Positions 13,001 to 26,477 of a stretch of DNA of 64,000 nucleotides are shown here, piece after piece. The DNA is taken from assembly GCA_024500155.1 (NCBI GenBank), contig CM044879.1, forward strand, positions 39,391,072 to 39,455,071, written 5' to 3'. A program made the translations under genes and the position numbers. Numbering within the stretch: the first letter of the stretch is position 1; every line of letters starts with the position of its first letter. Below the pieces are notes generated by a model, which saw only the letters and a list, made by a program, of their open reading frames with translations, was not told the DNA's origin and searched no databases. Origin of the DNA: Chenopodium formosanum (lineage: Eukaryota > Streptophyta > Magnoliopsida > Caryophyllales > Amaranthaceae).

Positions 13001-13791
13001 GTTAAGTTCTTCAGTTTCCCGATATTCTTTGGTATTGGTCCACTTATGGAGTTTGTAGAGAGATCAATCTTCTTAAGGCTCGTTAACTTTTCAAACCCAG
13101 AAAAGATAGGACCACTAAAGCTGTTGGAATTAGCATCAAAGAACAAGAGACTAGCAAGGTCACCCAAACTCAAAGGGAGGGCACCAGAGAAAGAGTTTTT
13201 ACTAAGATCAAGAGACTCCAATTTCGAAAGATTTCCAAGTTCTGGCGGAAGATTCCCAGAGAAAAGATTGGTGCTAACCGAAAGCTCAATAAGATCACTT
13301 AGAAGGCCAATAGTCGAAGGCAAGTGACTAGAAAAGCTATTATCATCAAGTACAAGATACCTGAGATTTTTGAGACTAGACACCGTTGAAGGCAGAGTTC
13401 CAGACAGTTTATTGTAACTCAGGTCCAGAATCTGGAGCTCCTCAAGACTCCATATATTTGCAGGAACGACACCCATGAACCCACACTGACTGAGATTAAG
13501 AACCTTAAGATGTTTTAGCTCCCCTATGCTACTAGGAATTGGAAGCTGTAGCGCCGAAGAGCTGCAAGGTAGCTTAAGCCCAAGAACAACTTTTGATCCT
13601 CCACATTCCACACCTGTTAAGTTGCAGACAGGAGTGTCCATGTTAAACCAGCTAGGAATTGTATCTTTTCTTCGGATTAGGCTCTTTCTCAGAGAAGAGA
13701 CTATCTCTATATCACTTGAAGCAGTGGCCACACAGATCATACCCAACATTAGAAGAACTAAACTCGGATTCATCATGCTATTCACGCTCAT
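10002..13791 (-). pseudogene. MSP1/EMS1-like LRR receptor kinase with a frameshift before the kinase domain
   Basis: A plasma-membrane receptor kinase. The first ATG is at 13791; the open frame upstream of it starts only at TTG. The N-terminus has a signal peptide (hydrophobic LVLLMLGMICVATA), an LRRNT region (PSWFNMDTPVCNLTGVEC) and about thirty 24-residue LRRs of the LxxLxLSxNxLSGxIP type. A membrane segment (MIVVIVFVLLVLVIYLG) and a juxtamembrane GEILSATENFSK follow. This frame then derails and stops at 10786. The kinase resumes in the +1 frame: HIIGAGGVGTVYKA (P-loop), MAVKRL (VAIK lysine), HRDIKSSN (catalytic loop), DFGLA, GYIPPEYG, ending with TAA at 10002. The break lies near 10821-10825. 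Loss of one CA dinucleotide explains it. No GT-AG intron bridges it. Otherwise both halves are intact, so this is either a recent pseudogene or a sequence error. The total would be about 1260 residues, normal for the family. Confidence 0.9.
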
Positions 13792-13816
13792 GGCTCGTTT
13801 GCACAATTTGTTAACC

Positions 13817-14407
13817 CTGCATACGCGGAAAATAAATAAATTAGAGCTTTAATAGCTACTTCCTTAATTCCATAATAACCTGTGACATGTTTTTGTTTAC
13901 ATACCTCTCTTTCTACTACTATAAATCTATAAGTTTGGTACTTAAATCTTCTCTCATTCAATATAAAAAATAAACCTTGCTAATAAGTTTGGTTCTAAAA
14001 TCTTCACTCATATAACCAATTCACAAAAGAAATAAATCCTTGACAAAAATCCGCAATAATGTCTGCTCTTTTTTCAATTTACTACCTCCGTTTCATATTA
14101 TTTCCAACAATTAGATATTTTTCCTCTCTACTTTATGTCAAATCGTTGCAAATAATATGAAACGGAGGTAGTATATTTGTACACCATAATAACAAAAATA
14201 CTCGTCTAATAAAGATTGAGTTACAAAGCTATGTATGTACTGCAAGAATAACAGAAGTCATAAACAACAATCATCAAACACAAAAACTTAAAAACTACAA
14301 CGTTAATAACAAAAAGCAAGAAACTTCTAGAAAATCAGAAATGGCGACATGATAAACCATACAAACAATAACATAAGATCAACAACAAGAAGAAGAAGAG
14401 AGCTAAC
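13817..14407 (-). other. probable 5' UTR intron of the LRR receptor kinase gene
   Basis: On the minus strand a donor, TTAAG|GTTAGC, lies at 14407/14408 and an acceptor, TATGCAG|GGTTAA, at 13817/13816, just upstream of the receptor ATG. The intron would be 591 bp and contains a small MITE. It is inferred from splice-site quality only. Confidence 0.5.
14082..14171. mobile_element. Stowaway-like MITE, 90 bp
   Basis: Its terminal inverted repeats match perfectly for about 20 bases: CTACCTCCGTTTCATATTAT at the left and its exact complement at the right end. The element is flanked by TA dinucleotides (14080-14081 and 14172-14173), the Tc1/mariner Stowaway target duplication. It sits in the putative 5' UTR intron of the receptor kinase gene. 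It is non-coding. Confidence 0.85.
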
Positions 14408-14449
14408 CTTAACCACCTTGTTTGAGGGTGAAAATGAGTATTAGTGTAG

Positions 14450-15267
14450 GAGTAAAATGGTGTGTTTTTTGTGCGAATGTTTCTCACTCTAAAATTAAAG
14501 GGTGATAATCATCTGATCTGCACACAACACAACATATAAGGTAACAGAGTTGAGGAGAAGAGTACGACCGTACCAAGTAGTACTACTATTGCCTACTCAC
14601 TTTATTCTCATTGGTTGGGGTGTTTGGAGTTGGGGCCCACTTAGTCAGAGAATCAACATTAAGGTCATGGAATACTTTACTCACATATTTGTCATTGATT
14701 TTTGCATTATTATCCATGATTTTTCTTTCTATGTTTTGATGTAGATTATAACTAGGAATTAATGAGGTTATGATGTATTTCCTTCTATATTTGGTCTAAT
14801 AATTTTGTAGAAAAATGGATCTATAGTTATTAAATTTGGAGTGTCTTAGCGACCAGTGGAAAATTAGTTTGAAGGTGCATTTATTCGCATATTACAATAT
14901 CTATTGTATTGTTTTTTTTATTATCACTCGTGCACAAAAGCCGTTTATTCCGTATTTAACTTTAGATTTACTTGAGATGTACTTTGATATACATTTATAC
15001 TCGTAATTAAAATAAGTCATTGTCGATACTATGAATGGATACTGATATGTGTCATATCTTAGGATTTTCCGTCTAAACTACTTGTGACATTTTTTTTTTT
15101 CCCAGACACCAATTGAACAAAAAAGAAAAGAAAAAAGAAATAGTGACTGCACAACCAAATAAAGACTTAAAGAGTACTTTTCTTTAAAACAAAAAGAATC
15201 GTGATATGCATGAGGCAGATCTAGTATAGCTATATACTCGTAATCTTATATGGTTATATTATATACG
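14450..15267. other. intergenic, no gene recognised
   Basis: This is AT-rich sequence between the receptor-kinase promoter side and the first satellite block. The open frame at 14550-14744 has no ATG-linked family match. No transposon ends were seen. Confidence 0.5.
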
Positions 15268-16497
15268 AGATATAATGATACTTGGAACCATATATGTCCA
15301 ATTGTTCATTATATGTTGTTATAAACGTTCGTAGTGTAGCTTGATTTTATCAAATCAGAGCAAGTTGTAATCGGATAAATTGGTTGTTTAAAGGCATACT
15401 GGACGGTTTTACCCATCCAAATGGACTTCTAGAGGGTATTAGTGTCCATGGTAATCATCTCGGAAATTTTTATTTCCAACCCAAAAAAGTGAAAAATTGT
15501 TGAAATTGTTGGCTTATTATCCACGTTTTTTGAGAAATTTTGGAGGTTTCGGGACCCGATATCGGAAACACTTGAGATGGTAAGGGATAAATCTCGGGGT
15601 CATATAATGACGTTTGGAACCATGTATGACCATTATATGTTGTTATAATGCCCGTGGTGTGGCTTGATTTTATCAAATCAGTGCAAGTTGTAATCGGGTA
15701 AATTGAATGTTTAAAGGCATATTGGACGTTTTTATCCAGCCAAATGGACTCCCGGAGGGTATTAGTGTCCATGGTAATCATCTCGGCAATTTTTATTTCT
15801 AGTCCAAAAAAAGTCAATAATTGTCAAAATTGAAGCCTATTATCCACGTTTTTTGAGGAATTTTGGAGGCTTCGGGACACGGCATCGAAAAGTCTTGATA
15901 TGTTAGGGGATACATCTCGAGGTTATATAATGACGTTTAGAACCATATATGACCATTATATGTTATTATAAATGTCCGTGGTGTAGCTTGATTTTATCAA
16001 ATCAATGCAAGTTGTAATCGGGTAAATTGACTGTTTTAAGGCATATTGGACGTTTTTATCCACCCAACTGGACTCCCGGAGGGTATTAGTGTCCATGGTA
16101 ATCATCTCGGCAATTTTCTGGTCCAAAAAAAGTCAAAAATTGTCAAAACTGAAGCCTATTATCCACGTTTTTTGAGGAATTTTGGAGGCTTCGGGACCCG
16201 GCATCGAAAAGTCTTGAGATGTTAGGGGATACATCTCGGGGTTATATAATGACGTTTAGATTCATATATGACCATTATATGTTGTTGTAAATGTCTGTGG
16301 TGTAGCTTGATTTTATTAAATCAATGCAAGTTGTAATCAGGTAAATTGACTGTTTTAAGGCATATTAGATGTTTTTATCCACCCAAATGGACTCCCGGAG
16401 GGTATTAGTGTCCATGGTAATCATCTCGGCAATTTTTATTTCTAGCACATAAAAAGTCAAAATTGTCAAAATTAAGGCTATTATCCATGTTTTTTTG
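15268..16497 (+). repeat. satellite block 1: about 3.8 direct units of about 324 bp
   Basis: The landmark ACCATATATGACCATTATAT (or a close variant) recurs near 15288, 15620, 15943 and 16262, giving spacings of 332, 323 and 319 bp. Other shared landmarks are CAAGTTGTAATCGGGTAAAT, GGTATTAGTGTCCATGGTAA and TATTATCCACGTTTTTTGAG. Units differ by point changes and small indels. This block has its own variants (GTTGTTATAAAT, TTTTATCAAATCA) compared with the larger array at 26478-32722 (GTTGTCATAAAT, TTTTATGAAATCA). Open frames inside the units are incidental to the periodicity. Confidence 0.93.
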
Positions 16498-16790
16498 AGG
16501 TGTTTCCCTGAGCATCTCAAGACTTTCCAATACTGGATCCCGAAACCTTCAAAATTTCTCAAAAAACGTGGATAATAGGCTTCAACTTTGACAATTTTTG
16601 ACTTTTTTTTTGCTTGGAAATAAAAATTGTTGAGATGATTACTATGGATACTAATACCCTACGGGAGTCCATTTGGATAGATAAAACCGTCTCAATATGC
16701 CTTTCAACAGTCAATTTACACGATTACAACTTACACTGATTTGAAAAAATCAAGCTACGCCATGGACATTTTTAACAACATATTATGGAC
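16498..16790 (-). repeat. inverted satellite unit forming a fold-back at the end of block 1
   Basis: Read on the minus strand this is one nearly complete satellite unit, with AAGTTGTAATCGTGTAAATT, AATGGACTCCCGTAGGGTAT and TATTATCCACGTTTTTTGAG in the same order as the direct units. It abuts the last direct copy, so the two can pair over roughly 225 bp with a loop of some tens of bases. It ends about 150 bp upstream of the ATG of the SET-domain gene, inside or next to its promoter. Confidence 0.9.
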
Positions 16791-16938
16791 ATTTTTAGCA
16801 ATCTTGAAACCCATTTCTCAGCTTTTGGAGGGCTTTCGACTTCATCAACTTTAGTTTAAGAGACGCTAAACTTCACTGAAATTCTATTACAAGTACATTT
16901 CTTCTTCCCTTTAAACTCTACTAAAAAATTTCGCAACA

Positions 16939-19900
16939 ATGGTGGATTCCATTGAAGATAATCAGGTAAAATCGCGAAATTTTAGCTCATTTATATCTTG
17001 TAATTTTCTGGGTTCATTTTTCTTACCCATAATATGATGAACTCCAATTTTCATGGGTCCATTTATTTGAATTCCTTTGAACTGGTCATGTGGAATTAAC
17101 CCTTTCATCCTCTGTTTTCTTGCTCATTTTTATTACTAGAATCACCATTTCAGAAAGAAATTGGTAAGTTAAAAGCAATACATAAGAACCCTTTTGAATA
17201 TTTCTTAGATTTTTCTTTGAATTTGTTGTTCTAATAATGTATGTACTTTTATCAAACAGTTGGTGGGCAAATATGAGCTATATTTGAATGTGGGTTTTCT
17301 TGGGTGTTTGAAATCTGCATTGTTTATGTAATAAACTGCTTGCTATACATCTTGTTTCATTTTTTATGTGTTTTTTACTGACTTTGATCTTTGTATAAAT
17401 TGCAGCCGTCTTCTTCAAGTAATTTAGGTGGAAGTGATGATTGTTTCTTGGTTGTCGAATTACCTGAAGATGACCCTTTGTTTGAAAAGAAGCTTGTGAG
17501 TTTTTTTTCAGAATTTGAATTGAAAAATTAAGCATTGGAGTTGCAAGATAAGGAAGAATTTGTGTGATTCATTTCTTTCTTTGAGTGTTAAGCTTTCTCC
17601 TTTTTCGGCTTTTGGCTATTTGGATTAGTTGCTGACTTGTTGTTATACTTGATTTGATTATACATCTGTTAAGTTAATTGATAAAACTGGTATGATGTAG
17701 GAGGACTCGGAAGTAGGAACTGTGTTATTAATCGAGGGCTCGAACAGTTTGATCCATGATCATATTAATGATTGTTAATGACCTAATCTTAATGCATTAC
17801 TTTCTGGATGTGATCATTTGAAGAAATTGTTTCTTGGAATGTCATTGACGGGTGTTTTAATTGTTAGTAAAACATATTATAGGGAGTTTTAAGGGTTTAA
17901 AATGGAGTGAGACTTGTTTTTAGAAGCAATGAAGTCAGAGCACTTTGAATTATTTTTACTTGATAGTGTTTGAGTTGGCTTATCCTTATGTTCTTATATT
18001 GGTTTTAGGCTTCCAAGATGCCTGAAGACAGTTCTGTGTGCTTCATTCATCAATGAACATGTTTATCTGGATTATTGTGCTAACTTATGGTGTCTCTTTT
18101 TTATTACAGAAATTGCTTGAAGATAAGGGATTTGGTCCAAGTGATCGTGTATACCTGCAGAAGACTTTAGTTCCTCATAGTCTGAAAGTTAAGTTGGATG
18201 CATTGCTTCAGAGAGCTCGGATAATCCACTTGAATGAGGTAAGTGGTATATTGGTTAAAATTATTACTAGTATATACATCTAAACTCGGCTGTAGACTAT
18301 AAATGGCTCTGTCAATAGTTCCTTTCAATTCAGCATGAAAGCTTAAGTATTCATTCTATGTTATATTCATATTGTCCATCAGTACTTTGTATGTTTGCTC
18401 TAGTACAGGATGATAAACTCATCAGAATGCTTAAATATTCTGGAACTTCTGGTATCGGTAATGCTGAAAAGCTAACTTTTTTCTGGTGCAGACGGAACTT
18501 TATTTTGGTGCTAGTGCTTTAGATGAGGGTATAACAGAAGAATTTTACAGTCCTCGGAATGAGTTAGAGGCTCTCAATTGTGTCCTCTCTCTAGTTGATC
18601 ATTATAGTGGGAAAAGTGATGTGACTAATGCTTCACTGAAAGCTCTACGAGTTGCAATTATCTCAAGAATTTGCAATTTTGGGAACAAAAATAAATTGGA
18701 GACAGAGATCGTAAAGGAAGCATGTGACAGTGAGAAGCATCTTATGAGTTGGGCTGAAAGCCATGGTCTCATATCTAAGCTGCAGATAGCTTGTATGTCA
18801 GGAATGCTCTAATCTAAACTTGTTCAAATCAGAGGCATTGTATTAAGAAAGTTGCTTACATTGCTTTCCTGTGCTGATGTTTACATTTTGTGACAACCTA
18901 GATGTTAAAGGAGCTGGGAGAGGAGCACTGGCAACAGAAGACCTTGGGGTTGGAGACATAGCTCTGGAGATACCCATTTCTGTTATTATCTCAGAAGACC
19001 TTGTCTATGAATCTGACATGGTATGCTTCATTTGGCCAAAGGATTACATATGCATAAACTATATACATCAATACATGTACTATGACTCAAAGTGCTCCAT
19101 CCTTCAGCACCTTCTGAATTACGTGATTTCCCAAAAAGTTGGATACATTATGTTTTTGTTGTTATATGAGGGAAAATAATAATAACTTTGTATTCTTTTA
19201 CTAATCAGATTCATATTTTGGAAAAGATAGAGGGCATTTCCGCTGAAACTATGTTGCTCTTGTGGAGTATGAGGGAGAGGCACAACATTGACTCGAAGTA
19301 CAAATTCTACTTTGATGCACTTCCCGAACAGTTTAATACCGGTTTGTTCTGCTGCCTAACTCTTTTCTTAAATGCTTTAAGCTTTACATTTATCCATTCA
19401 TTATAATCACCTGGAAGCTAAATGATTAGCATCTAGGAGATTACTTTTTAAGAATTTATCTCCTATGTTCTGCCAGCTTTATCTTGTCTAACTGATCCCC
19501 TGAATCTTAATAGACAGTTCTTACACTGTTTATAGTGATCTCATTGAATCTATGTGTATTCTTTCAAATAGGATTGAGCTTTGGTGTGGAGGCGACGATA
19601 GCTTTGGATGGAACCTTGGCCTTAGAAGAAATATTACAAGCGAAGCAGGTTGTCTAAAATGTTTTTTTTTTTTTTTTTTTTTTTTGCTGTTTTTCAAAAT
19701 CTAGTTAATAGTATTTCTGCTTCGTTGTGGTTAAAGGAGTTTGTGGAACTAATGTGGACAGTGGAGTAGATAATTAAGCTCTCTTTGGAGTTAAAATATA
19801 TAGTAACACTCATTTCTGTGCATATATGTACATTGAATTGCTTCATCCAGTTTAGTGGTCTTGTAAAAAATGTATACTAAATTTTGTCAACTTCTGTCAG

Positions 19901-22706
19901 TGTCAATAATATTTCTGCTTCATTTTGGTTAAAGGAATTCCTGGTACTGATATAAAATCTCTTTGGATTTACCACCTCTGTTAACTATTATTTGCAACAA
20001 AGGGGGTGTTTGCGGACTCCTAGGCAAAATTTGTTTGTGAGTGTAAAATGGAGAGAGAAAAAGTTGGGTACATGTGATGAGGAGAGAGATAGAGGGAAAT
20101 GACAACTTAAAAAGGAAAGAAAACATTTGTTGCACATAATAGTTAGCATCCATTTATAGTATATGTTGCAAATAATAGTTAACGGAGGAAATATAATTTA
20201 TAGCAACTCATATTTTTGCATATTTGGACATTGATTTGCGTATTGTCCGTGAAAATAAGAGTACTAGAATTGTATCAAAGGATGTCCCAGGTCTATAAAT
20301 TTGAAGGGTTCTTGTTTTTTCATTACAATGTGGTATTATATGACTACTATGCCCTGCAGCATTGCTTCACCATTGTTGACTCTTGCTTTTTTCAGAGTTC
20401 AGACATTGACCATACCAAACTAAATAATTCTTTTCTTTCAATGATTATGTCCTTGGAGAATTTTTCACTTAAAGAGTATATATTGAGTAGGATTTGACCA
20501 ATTTTGTGGTTGTATAATTGGAGTAGAGAAAGCATATGGGTGAATGTGCATCTATTAAGAAATGAGGGGACATTACTGGGACAAGGAAAATAATGAGACA
20601 TTTATCTTTAAGATGGCGAGAGTATTAGTACTGCCTTTTCTCTACTTTTACAATTTTACCGGTTGCTTACATATCTGTCTATATGTTTGATGCAGCATTT
20701 GCGTTCTGAATATGATCAGTTGTTTCCTGCTCTCTCCGTGAGTTTTCCTGGTTTATTCTCACCAGAGTTCTACACATGGGAGCAGTACCTATGGGCATGT
20801 GAGCTATGGTACTCCAATTCCATGAAAATTATGTTTCCTGATGGAAAGCTGAAGACATGTTTGGTCCCCATTGCAGGTTTTCTAAACCACTCTGTATGTT
20901 CACTTATCTTCTCACTCTCTTGTTTTGTTGTACAAGTATTAATTTAGAAAGGATTTCAGAAAATTGGTTTCCAGCTTTTCACACGGCTAAATCATAGTAT
21001 TAGTTACCCTTATTTATAAACCAGTTACATCCTCAAATTGCAGAAAGACTAGAAACTAGAAGAAAATCCCATTCACTCATACATTCACCTTGCTAGAATG
21101 CTAGTTACCCTGTCTGAACTTCGCCATGTTTTTTTTTGCACAAAGTCTCCTCTTGTATACTTCTAGGCAATTCAGCTAGCTAGAGTGATGTGTAGTTATC
21201 ATCTTGTTGACGTATTCCAATTTTCAGATTGACCTTCAATAATTTATTAATCAATTTCTCCAAATTAAAGATGTTGAAATATCCATTTATGAATCGTTGT
21301 TGGATCAACTATCTGAGCTTCTGATATCAATAAGAAGTTTTCCTTATCTTTCTTTGATAAACTCCCTTAATAAGTTAATAACCAGAAAGCAGTATACCTA
21401 TCTTGGGATGCCTCTTTTATCGCTTCCATGTGAGTCATGGGCTCACAGCCAATCTCTTTCTGAATGTCAGTAAATATGATCTCGTTTGTCTACAGGTTTG
21501 CCCACATATTCTGCATTATGGAAAAGTAGACTCAGTGACAAACACTCTCAAATTTCCTCTCTCAAGACCATGCAATAGGGGCGAGCAATGCTATCTGAGC
21601 TATGGAAATCTATCTAGTTCTCATCTGCTCACCTTCTATGGGTTTCTACCACAAGAAGTGAACCCTTATGATATTATCCCGCTTGGTGAGTTTCACAGAT
21701 ATTCTACAATAAATGTAGTCAGAGCTCTTTTCTGATTAATAAGAGCTATAATCATCTCCTGTTGGGATGATATCAGATTTTTCTAGAATTTTGTTTATTG
21801 ATATTGAATTCATTGTAGATATTGAAGCAGGCTCAGACTGCTCTTCTGAGGAAGGCTGTCAAGATTTTACCCAACACATGGTTCGGGGTACTTGGGTTTC
21901 AGTTTTAACCAACCAAGGCCTCTTTTACTATAGACTGCCATCACCACTTTTGGAGCATCTACGGAATGCTGTGAATCCTGGCTTGCATACCATGACACAG
22001 GTATGATTTGCTTTTATCTGACTTTAAACATCATAAGGTCATCTAGTTAGCTAATACTTCGGAGAATTAATGCCACAACCTCATGCATTTTTAATTTTTT
22101 ATTATTAAGTGTATTGTTGGAATTCAGATGGTATTCAAGCAATGAAGCTGGGTGATTGTGTAGTAGCTTTACCCTATTATTAACTGTAATGAATTTTTCT
22201 GTTCATCATGAGGGTGTTTTGGTATCCGGAGGATGATATTGGGGAATTATAGAGGGAAGTCTTTGGGTTCATCAAGGTAGTGATGGACAAAACTTGTTTG
22301 TGTTGATTAAGGCTATCTTGAATCATGATTTCACATTTGGAAGCTCATACCCACTTTTCACTTATTATTGTATTAGTCGCAAGAAAGCTTGGAAACTGAG
22401 AAGAAGGTTCTTGATGACCTTTATGCAATTTTTGATGGCATGATGACAAGTCTTGATGACTCAGTGCTGGAAGACAGGTTAGTTTCCGAAGAATCCATGC
22501 ACATGTTTAAACACTAAGATGTTGAACCTAAAGTTGATGTTTTGCATTTTGCAAGGTTAAGTGAGAAGTGGGATGTACAATTAGCAATACAGTACAAAGA
22601 TTTGCAGAGAAACATTGTGTCTTCTATACTGATTGCCTGTGAATCTGGACGAAAAATGGTGGAACATGAACTCAAGAGATGCATGAATGAGGACATTGAT
22701 GGCTAG
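16939..22706 (+). CDS. SET-domain protein methyltransferase, Rubisco-LSMT/SETD3-like
   Basis: Predicted S-adenosylmethionine-dependent protein (lysine or histidine) methyltransferase. Exons: 16939-16965, 17406-17495, 18110-18238, 18492-18792, 18902-19020, 19209-19341, 19572-19648, 20696-20893, 21496-21685, 21819-22000, 22377-22477, 22556-22706. All borders are GT-AG and the frame is continuous: 1698 nt, 565 residues, stop TAG. The SET domain starts with KGAGRGALATEDLGVGD (from about 185; the GxG of the cofactor site). It continues through an insert with LLLWSMRERHN to AGFLNHS (about 352-358) and YLSYGNLSSSHLLTFYGF (from about 391; the conserved NHS and YG elements). The C-terminal part (about 430-560) fits the LSMT substrate-binding domain. 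The substrate cannot be told from sequence. No transit peptide is obvious. At exon 2, CTT|GTGAGT was chosen as donor. Confidence 0.92.
19972..20191. mobile_element. Stowaway-like MITE in intron 7 of the SET gene
   Basis: Inverted ends share GTTAACTATTATTTGCAAC. The left terminus is CCACCTCTGTTAACT and the right complement is TTTCCTCCGTTAACT. TA dinucleotides flank it at 19970-19971 and 20192-20193. It is about 220 bp and non-coding. Confidence 0.7.
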
Positions 22707-25700
22707 CTTTAGCTTCAGGTAGAACGAGTGCCCTTCCTGCTGTTTTTCTGTTTATCATTACTGTGAATGTCAGCCTCCCTTGGAGCCGTATACTCGCCCT
22801 GTATGTCTGATTTTGTTGTAATTTTAGCATAAGTAGCAAAGATAGTATACCTAGGTAAAGGCATTGTAAGATCGTAAGTTCGTTAGCCATGGTCAAGATT
22901 AGCCCCTTCACCAATTTTGTTCTGGACCTTCCTCAGTTGAGGCAATATAATCTGGTACAAGGGTATTACTGAAAGCATTGTAGTTCTGAATTCCAAGAAA
23001 TTTACTTTGAAATGTCTACTGTGAATCCATATTTCTACTACTATATATATTTCCATTAACCAATTGATAAAAGTTGGTGAAAATACTTTTATCAATGATT
23101 GCAATATACTTCCTTTTTTTTTTTTTTTTTTTTTTTTTGACATAGATAAATACTTCTTATTATTTTAAAGTATTCATAAATGATATTTTAGATTGCTTAC
23201 TGAAGTCAGTGAACTCATCTTGATTGAATAACTGTCTTTGTAATTTAATTTTTTCCCTATATACTGTATAAATTAGATGGTTAAGAATGTGATGTGTTGT
23301 GCTACATTTTCTAATTTTGGTAACCATACATCTTATTGGAAAAGCTGATTGAAATAATCCCTGGATATGGTGATGATCACAATAAATTGAATTACGGGCT
23401 TACGGCCAATACAGTATAAAAACCATGATTACTCTTTATTCACATAATAAGCAACAATAGACACGATTAGATACATTAATTTGACCCTTATTTGATCATC
23501 CAATCCAAAATCGAAATTTATTTGCAAGTTACATGTTTCGATTTAAACCTCAAACCTAAACCAATTCCAAATAGACTCAAATAAATTGACTAATATTTAT
23601 TGATTTATCGTGATATCAATCCAAATAGACTCAAATTTTGTTTATTTGTTATTACTTTTATGTTTAGTAAAAAAGATAATGGAAGAATTAGCATATTTTT
23701 TTGACTAAATCTTACCATTCATTAAAAGAACTTTGTATCTAGTTTCTTCTAAGCATCAACCAACTGAGTGGATTATTTCTTCTTAATGTAGAGTACTAAC
23801 TTTTGACTTTCATTACTTGCTTTTTTTTATGTACTAAATCTACTAACAATGATCCCATATAAAAACACTACTTGCACTATAAATTCTGTTGTACTAACTA
23901 TTGTTGGTAACCATTCTTTTTACCTAGTGCAATGTGTACAATAATACAACATATAGTATACTTCATATAATATATTTCAGATATCACCTCACCCATACTA
24001 ATTAAACATAGACGTGACATTGGTTATGCACCATTGCACCTACACTCAAGCCATAATGAACCTATAATCTCATTTAATAGAACTCCGTTGTAAAAAACCT
24101 TGACTTAAACCAAATAAAAATAATTATTTCAAGATTACAACTAACCAGAGCTAACTACATACTTTCCTAAATAACCCACATTTTATAATTATAATTAAAA
24201 TGTTTTTTAGATTTTGAATTTGACAGCAATTTAATTTGTTAGAAAACCTAAACAAAAAAAAGTCAATTGTGGATATAAAAGAATAAAGAAACTTTGAACA
24301 ATTTGCAGCTGATCACGTCAACCCACAAAAATTTTGTTGTAGGTGTTAAAAGGTTCGATGGGAAAAGTTTGCATTCATGCACACAGCACAAAGGGACCAA
24401 CTTTTGCAAATAAAGGGATCAAATCTATTCTAAATTTCTTCAATTCATAATCTTCGTATCCTTAATGGGACCTTATAACATATTAAAGTCATCATATTGG
24501 TTACAAGTTTAGCAAAATTAACTTTTGAATTGCACATTAGTCATTTGTCACCAATTTCTAATATCTTATTTGGCTTTATCGAAAAGTTAAGTTGACATCT
24601 ACAAATTATATGTATACGTTACGAATACAAGTTACTTAAATATATATATGTCAACCAGTTTTAGATAAGCATGACTTCAAGGTAATGCAATCAATCGTAC
24701 TTGTGGCTCTTTGGGATGGAGTTTTCTATAATTTCTTCCCTCGCTTTTAATGTGTCTTGCATGCAATGCCGATTGGATTAATGCGTGAAGTCAAGGACTC
24801 GAGGGGTCAATTTTGTATGATTTCTTTCCTTCTGGAATTGATCCTTACTTGCCCTACTAGTTAGGATTTATATTCTCCACGGGTAGGTGCAGTGTGACAA
24901 TTGCCTATTTAAGTACAAGACTCTTTCATCCCTAGAAATCTACAATGGTTTTGTAGTTTTGCATAGCTACCTCTATAGATGTTCTCATTCTCCATTCTCG
25001 TCACACTATAATGTAATTTGATTTGCACATCGTAATCTTCTCTGTCAATTTAAAAGACACCACATTTCACAAATGAATTTTGCTAGGGGGCTCGACTACT
25101 TGTCTACTTAGCTAATAACTTGGTATTATGTACTGATATAAAATCACATAACATAGGCCGAATGGCATGATGCCATTATACTTTTTAAAAACCACGATCT
25201 AATGTTTTATTTGGGTTGTTTAATTTCCATCACATAAATTGCATGGTCCTCTTCAATCAACAAAATTTATAATATGAATACTTTGTATGTGAATCTAACA
25301 TCACCTTATTCTTTACTCTTACTTTTATATATGAGTAGCTTACTAAAGTGATTATGCAACTAATTATCATTAAATAAAGACAAAAAGTGATTCGATCTCC
25401 ATCTTGTTCAATGAACTATTAATATGCAAATGGGTTTATTTTTGGTTTAAGTGATCCATGAAGTATAATTTGATGGTGAAGACATTCATTCTAGAAGAAT
25501 CTGTAACCAATGTAAGTTTGACATTTTCGTTAAGGTAATCAAATATTCTAAAGTAGACAACAATAATAATTATATGAAAAAACAAGATACCTAAAAATTT
25601 CTGAAATTTTAAGGCACCAATTAATATTCAATGTATTTTGTAAAAGATTATTCTAGTTATAAATTATATATAAGAGGTCTTAGGAATATGATTTTGATAG

Positions 25701-26477
25701 ACGACTTTGCCTTGGATTTAATACAATTTGTATGATCAACTTTGTCACTTTCCAGTGAACTTTTCCACTTTCAAGTTTCATGTAATTAACACTTTAGAAT
25801 TCAATCAAGAATTTCCATTTAATTAATCACAAGAATTTATTCAATCTAATTTCAATCATGTACTATACATTGCAATGTCATCATAACTTTTCTCACTTTT
25901 TATATAGGAGCATATGTTGTGAGCAATCTGATTGTTTGAAAATCAATTTTTCGTATATATTATAAAATGGGTTATTTGCAATTCTTAGAAATAGAGCTTA
26001 AAATCTCTTACTTGATTATTTGAATTTAGAATTGATACAACCTCTTGTTGGGGTACTCGGTAATCTCAAGCCTGCTAAACTAAGACTAACTTGGATTTGA
26101 GCTAGGTTCGACCTCAATTAGAAGGAATCCTCACCCATCAATGATTTACGTTCTCAAGGCCTGCCTGAGCCGCCAGATATCTCTAGTAAAGTTGAACAAC
26201 TTTCTTACCAATTGATCCAAGTATTTATTGGTTGACTCATGCAACCACTTAAATAACATAACAAAATATATACTTGACCAAACTTGTAGTCGACCAACTA
26301 ACATCCATCTGATTTGTAATTATTTGATACATATATCATTGAGAACCGATGAGATGAAAATAAGTTATTGGACATTTCATACACTGTAAGTTATTGAACA
26401 TCTCGACTTTGTATTAAAATAATTACATACTATATGTTATTAAACATTATTTCATATAAGATCTTGAATATTTTATA
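22707..26477. other. SET-gene 3' flank and intergenic DNA
   Basis: The first 300 bp or so probably carry the 3' UTR of the SET gene. A poly-T run lies near 23115-23140. The rest is AT-rich with no open frame of recognised family, no tRNA and no complete transposon ends that I can see. The satellite array begins at the right edge. Confidence 0.5.

Noticed and set aside
17701..17780. An extra exon of the SET gene after TGATGTAG
   Set aside because: The frame runs into a stop within about 25 codons, and exons 2 and 3 join in phase without it.
22883..23143. Lysine-rich minus-strand protein
   Set aside because: Its start is the translation of a poly-T tract; low-complexity artefact at the SET gene 3' flank.
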